Below are positions 60,757 to 64,000 of a stretch of DNA of 64,000 nucleotides, one piece after another (position 1 is the stretch's first letter; every line of letters begins with the position of its first letter). A model generated the notes under the pieces. It made no database searches, had not been told where the DNA came from, and saw nothing but the letters and a program-made list of their open reading frames with translations. Origin of the DNA: Actinospineispora eucalypti (GTDB taxonomy: Bacteria > Actinomycetota > Actinomycetes > Mycobacteriales > Pseudonocardiaceae). Both the position numbers and the translations under genes were made by a program. Location: positions 620,001 to 684,000 of the forward strand of contig JACHMT010000004.1 in assembly GCA_014208095.1 (NCBI GenBank), written 5' to 3'.

Positions 60757-62042
60757 GCGCCCCCGAGCTGACCGAAGAGACGATCTTCACCTGGGGTGCC
60801 CCGCCGCTGAAGTTCGGCGCCGGTGCGGTGGACGAGGTGGGCTTCGAGATGTCCGCCTACGGGGCACACCGGGTGCTGATCGTGACCGACTCCGGGGTGC
60901 ACGGGCTGGGCATCCCGCAGCGCATCGCCGACAACCTGCGCCGGTACAAGATCGAGGCGGAGATCTTCGACGGCGTGCACGTCGAGCCGACCGACGACTC
61001 GATGAACAAGGCGGTGGAGTACGCCCGCGCGCAGGGTGACTGGGACGGGTTCGTCGCGGTGGGCGGCGGCTCGGCGATCGACACCGCCAAGGCGATCAAC
61101 CTGCTGACCACCTGTTCCGGCGAGCTGATGGACTACATCAACCCGCCGATCGGCAGCGGACGGGTGCCGGACGGGGCGCTCAAGCCGCTGATCGCCATCC
61201 CCACCACGGCCGGCACCGGCTCGGAGTCCACCGCGATGTGCGTGCTGGACATCCTGTCGATGAAGGTGAAGACCGGGATCAGCAGCTGGCGGCTGCGGCC
61301 CACCCTGGCGGTGATCGACCCGCTGCTCACCCTGTCACTGCCGCCGCAGGTCACGGCGGCCTCCGGGATGGACATCGTGTGCCACGCGGTGGAGTCCTAC
61401 ACCGCGCGCTGGTACACCACGTTCGACCGGAAGCAGCCGGAGCAGCGGGTCACCTACTGCGGCTCCAACCCGGTGTCCGACCTGTGGTGCGAGCGGGCCA
61501 TGCAGCTGCTGGCGCGTTCCTTCCGGCGGGCGGTGCACGAGGGCGCGGAGAACCTCGAGGCCCGCTCGGACATGATGATGGCGGCCACCTTCGCCGGCAT
61601 GGGGTTCGGCAACTCCGGGGTGCACATCCCGCACGCCAACGCCTACCCGATCGCCGGCATGGTGAAGGACTACATCCCGGAGGGCTACCCGCCGGACGAG
61701 CCGATGGTGCCGCACGGCCAGTCGGTGTCGCTGACCGCGCCGGAGGCCTTCCGGTTCTCCTTCGAGAGCGCGCCGGAGCGGCACCTGAAGGCCGCCGCGC
61801 TGATGGACCCGGACGCGGAGAAGCACAACGACCCGCGCGAGCAGCTGCCCTCCGTGCTGATCAGCCTGATGCGGGACATCGACATCCCGAACGGCATCGG
61901 CGGCGTCGGCTACACCGAGTCCGACGTGCCCGACCTGGTCCCTGGCACCATGAAACAACAGCGCCTCCTGGCCACCTGTCCGCGCACACCGACGGAGGAG
62001 GACATCGCCGCCATCCTCACCAAGTCCGTCCAAAACTGGTGA
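60753..62042 (+). CDS. Hydroxyacid-oxoacid transhydrogenase
   Basis: A 429-residue iron-type alcohol dehydrogenase of the hydroxyacid-oxoacid transhydrogenase group (human ADHFE1). It couples oxidation of gamma-hydroxybutyrate to succinic semialdehyde with reduction of 2-oxoglutarate to D-2-hydroxyglutarate, without free NAD. Marks: VAVGGGSAIDTAKAINLL (nucleotide site, 102-119), LMDYINPPIGSG, KPLIAIPTTAGTGSEST, metal ligands around GMDIVCHAVESYTARW (His211), GFGNSGVHIPHANAYPI and MVPHGQSVSL. The DYxNxPIG and GSNPxSDxW motifs are shared with the human enzyme. GTG start in a 4-nt overlap with the lactonase gene. It carries the first unit of a repeat array at its stop. Confidence 0.9.
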   Translation: MSAPELTEETIFTWGAPPLKFGAGAVDEVGFEMSAYGAHRVLIVTDSGVHGLGIPQRIADNLRRYKIEAEIFDGVHVEPTDDSMNKAVEYARAQGDWDGFVAVGGGSAIDTAKAINLLTTCSGELMDYINPPIGSGRVPDGALKPLIAIPTTAGTGSESTAMCVLDILSMKVKTGISSWRLRPTLAVIDPLLTLSLPPQVTAASGMDIVCHAVESYTARWYTTFDRKQPEQRVTYCGSNPVSDLWCERAMQLLARSFRRAVHEGAENLEARSDMMMAATFAGMGFGNSGVHIPHANAYPIAGMVKDYIPEGYPPDEPMVPHGQSVSLTAPEAFRFSFESAPERHLKAAALMDPDAEKHNDPREQLPSVLISLMRDIDIPNGIGGVGYTESDVPDLVPGTMKQQRLLATCPRTPTEEDIAAILTKSVQNW

Positions 62043-62126
62043 TTCAGTGCCTTCAGCAGGGTGATTCAGTCACTTCAGCACAGTGATTCAGTGCGTTCAG
62101 CAGGGTGACTCAGTCACTCCAGCAGC
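62039..62126. repeat. Tandem array of four 22-nt units (GTGATTCAGT family)
   Basis: Four units of exactly 22 nt start at 62039, 62061, 62083 and 62105 (cores GTGATTCAGT / GTGACTCAGT followed by YTTCAGCA-like ends). Units 1 and 3, and 2 and 4, are most alike. The stop codon of the transhydrogenase gene lies in unit 1. Sequence differs from the other arrays, but the unit length and the place at a stop codon are the same. Confidence 0.88.
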
Positions 62127-62141
62127 GTCGAAGGGGCTCGC

Positions 62142-62684
62142 ATGCCGATCTACGTCTACCGGTGCGCGCCGTGTGAGCTGCGCTTCGAGCGGCTGGCCAC
62201 GTTCGACGCGGACGCGCCCGGCTGCCCGTCCTGCGGCGGCGACACCCGGAAGGTGCCGGCCGGATTCAGCCTCGGCGGGCAGGCCGAGCGGTCCGGCGCC
62301 GGCGGGCTGAGCCGGGACCAGATGCCGCAGACCTGGCGCGGCACTTTCAACGGCAACCGGGAGTACGTGACCGGGTTGCGCCGGCAATGGGACCGCCGGC
62401 AGCGGCTGGAGGCCAAGTACCCGGAGATCGCCGGCGACCAGCGGCCGATCCTGGCCCACGAGGGCCGCTACCACGACGTCCCGCTGCGCGCCGGTGACCC
62501 GGTGCTCGGCGCCTCGGAGCAGCCGCCCGCCACCGGGCACGGGCATGGACACGGACACGGACACGGCCATGGTCACGGACCCGGCGCCGGGAACGGTCAG
62601 GGACATTCGGCCCCTGACCAGGGAAAGACCGGAAATTCCTCGGAGGGGTCGGTGAAGCCGCGATCGACCGGGGACGCACACTGA
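62142..62684 (+). CDS. FmdB-type zinc ribbon protein with His-rich tail
   Basis: A 180-residue protein. The N-terminal zinc ribbon MPIYVYRCAPCELRFERLATFD...CPSCGG has the two Cys-x-x-Cys pairs of the FmdB/CxxC_CxxC_SSSS family, putative regulators. The middle is helical and basic (TWRGTFNGNREYVTGLRRQWDRRQRLEAKYPEI). A run of Gly-His repeats (about 133-146, GHGHGHGHGHGHGHG) can bind nickel or zinc, followed by a disordered tail. ATG after AGCAGCGTCGAAGGGG. It lies in the same orientation between the transhydrogenase and the FAD enzyme, so it belongs to this operon, but its role is unknown. Confidence 0.75.
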   Translation: MPIYVYRCAPCELRFERLATFDADAPGCPSCGGDTRKVPAGFSLGGQAERSGAGGLSRDQMPQTWRGTFNGNREYVTGLRRQWDRRQRLEAKYPEIAGDQRPILAHEGRYHDVPLRAGDPVLGASEQPPATGHGHGHGHGHGHGHGPGAGNGQGHSAPDQGKTGNSSEGSVKPRSTGDAH

Positions 62685-62688
62685 GCAG

Positions 62689-64000
62689 GTGAGTACCCCC
62701 GTTTCAGACCAGGATGCCCGCGCCCTCCGGGCGGATCTCGCCGCCCGGGTGGCCGGGGAGGTGCGGTTCGACACCGCCAGCCGGGCCATGTGGTCGGCCG
62801 ACGCGTCTAACTACCGCCGGATTCCCATCGGCGTGGTGCGCCCGCGCGACACCGCCGACGCGGAGGCCGCGATCGCGGTCTGCCGGGAGCACGGCGTGCC
62901 GGTGCTGCCCCGGGGGGCCGGCACGTCCATCGCCGGCCAGGCGGTGAACACGGCGGTGGTGCTCGACTACGCCAAGCACTGCAACCGAATCCTGGAGATC
63001 GACCCGGACGCCCGCACCGCGCGGGTGGAGCCGGGCGTGGTGTGTGACCAGCTGCGCGACGCGGCCCGCCCCTACGGGCTGACCTTCGGGCCGGACCCGT
63101 CCACGCACAACCGCTGCACCCTCGGCGGGATGATCGGCAACAACGCCTGCGGCTCGCACTCGGTGGCCTGGGGCAAGACGGTGGACAACGTGCACGCGCT
63201 GGACGTGCTCACCTACCGGGGGGAGCGCCTGCTTCTCGGCCCCGGCGGCACCCTGCCCCGCGGCGCCGACCCGTTGCATATTTCCACGCAGAGCCATAGC
63301 GACGCCGAGAGCATCCCCGATGCATTGCGTCAGTTGGGTGAACGGCTGGGCGACGACGTGCGTGCCGCGTTCCCCGAGCTGACCCGCCGGGTGTCCGGTT
63401 ACAACCTGGACCAGCTGCTCCCGGAGAACGGGTTCGACCTGGCCAAGGCGCTGGTCGGCACCGAGGGCACCTGCGTCACGGTGCTCGGCGCCACCATGCG
63501 CCTGGTCGAGTCGCCGCCCGCTCGCGCGCTGGCCGTGCTCGGCTTCCCGGACGCTTACACCGCCGCCGACAACGTGATGGTGGTGCGCGAGCACAACCCG
63601 CTGACCATCGAGGGCATGGACGCCGGCCTGATCGCCGCGCTGCGGGCGCACAACCCCAACGAGACGACCAGCCGTGCGCTGCCCGAGGGCGGCGGCTGGC
63701 TGTACGTGGAGACCGGCGGCGCCACCCGCGAGGAGGCGGAAGCGGCCGCGCACGCCGTGGTGAAGGCGATGAAGCCGTACGGGCAGACCGGCAGCGTGGT
63801 GGTTTCCGACCCGGTCCGGATGCGCGCGCTGTGGCGGGTGCGGGAGGACGGCGCCGGCATCCTGACCCGGTCCCCGGACGGCGGCGAGGCGTGGCCCGGC
63901 TGGGAGGACGCGGCCGTGCCGCCGGAGCGGTTCGGCGCCTACCTGCGGGAGTTCGACCAGGTGCTGGCCCGGCACGGCCGGCGGGGCGTGTACTACGGGC
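62689..64000 (+). CDS. FAD-linked D-2-hydroxyacid dehydrogenase, N-terminal part
   Basis: The first 437 residues of a large FAD-binding (PCMH-type) oxidase, running off the window. FAD motifs are PVLPRGAGTSIAGQAVNTAVVLDY and CTLGGMIGNNACGSHSVAWGKTVDNV; LVGTEGTCVTVLGATMRLV follows and then the FAD-linked C-terminal domain begins. The type with GGMIGNNACGSHS is usually about 950 residues with a C-terminal iron-sulfur region and includes D-2-hydroxyglutarate dehydrogenases such as E. coli YdiJ. Here it would oxidise the D-2-hydroxyglutarate made by the transhydrogenase. The GTG start at 62689 follows CACTGAGCAG. Confidence 0.88.
   Translation, partial: MSTPVSDQDARALRADLAARVAGEVRFDTASRAMWSADASNYRRIPIGVVRPRDTADAEAAIAVCREHGVPVLPRGAGTSIAGQAVNTAVVLDYAKHCNRILEIDPDARTARVEPGVVCDQLRDAARPYGLTFGPDPSTHNRCTLGGMIGNNACGSHSVAWGKTVDNVHALDVLTYRGERLLLGPGGTLPRGADPLHISTQSHSDAESIPDALRQLGERLGDDVRAAFPELTRRVSGYNLDQLLPENGFDLAKALVGTEGTCVTVLGATMRLVESPPARALAVLGFPDAYTAADNVMVVREHNPLTIEGMDAGLIAALRAHNPNETTSRALPEGGGWLYVETGGATREEAEAAAHAVVKAMKPYGQTGSVVVSDPVRMRALWRVREDGAGILTRSPDGGEAWPGWEDAAVPPERFGAYLREFDQVLARHGRRGVYYG

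Overview
The window is about 64 kb of high-GC actinobacterial chromosome, densely coding, with frequent GTG starts and many 4-nt ATGA/GTGA overlaps. Gene order follows a block I know from Mycobacterium tuberculosis (about Rv0487 to Rv0548): ybjN-like, gpmA, senX3-regX3, ppx, a MerR/excisionase-like HTH, bS22, a galE2-like gene, an acyltransferase, serB, hemACDB, hemL, ccdA/resB/ccsB, menA/E/B. It also shares the Streptomyces rex-hemA and bldN arrangement. Together with ESX accessory genes and MCE permease genes this suggests a Pseudonocardiales-type actinomycete. That placement is inference, since there is no rRNA in the window.

Layout. 1-5.5 kb: tail of an amine oxidase, a SnoaL-like protein, a lipoprotein, YbjN, a DUF4349 membrane protein, a candidate 6C-type small RNA on the minus strand, a dienelactone hydrolase and phosphoglycerate mutase. 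5.6-8.8 kb: a minus-strand ESX accessory operon (WXG100-like, DUF3558 lipoprotein, PPE-like, EspG) inserted between gpmA and senX3. 9-19 kb: senX3-regX3, ppx, a membrane protein, a sugar-phosphate-isomerase-like protein, a thioesterase, proC, HTH protein, bS22, epimerase and acyltransferase. 19-25 kb: serB-like phosphatase, a DUF5667 candidate anti-sigma protein and a BldN-type sigma factor, then an acyl-CoA synthetase-like gene and a glutaredoxin. 25.6-28.2 kb: membrane-tethered sulfite-oxidase-fold protein and a fasciclin lipoprotein. 28.3-37 kb: rex with its operator, then heme synthesis from glutamyl-tRNA to uroporphyrinogen III. 37-42.3 kb: cytochrome c maturation system II (TlpA-like, CcdA, ResB, CcsB). 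42.6-47.5 kb: a ParA/MinD-like ATPase, menA and an orphan yrbE pair, the first copy frameshifted. 48-58.7 kb: a Ser/Pro-rich secreted protein, menE, a LuxR regulator, a two-subunit N,N-dimethylformamidase-like enzyme, menB, and a PH-domain/repeat/SNase-fold membrane protein. 59-64 kb: GntR regulator, lactonase, hydroxyacid-oxoacid transhydrogenase, FmdB-type zinc ribbon and the start of a FAD-linked D-2-hydroxyacid dehydrogenase.

Two things stand out. (1) The 59-64 kb operon reads as a complete gamma-butyrolactone/gamma-hydroxybutyrate route: a BlcC/AttM-type lactonase opens the ring, a transhydrogenase oxidises gamma-hydroxybutyrate while reducing 2-oxoglutarate, and a FAD dehydrogenase would recycle the D-2-hydroxyglutarate. 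A 9-bp-arm palindrome occurs in front of both the regulator and the lactonase. (2) The intergenic DNA is full of structured repeats. Unrelated sequence families share a 22-nt unit length and begin at stop codons (5.5, 15.1, 19.1, 33.2 and 62.0 kb). There are also small elements with terminal inverted repeats (25.1, 42.3 and 47.7 kb) and a family of about 65-nt palindromes (1.6, 25.3, 40.7 and 41.2 kb).

I saw no tRNA, rRNA, CRISPR array, transposase or prophage gene.
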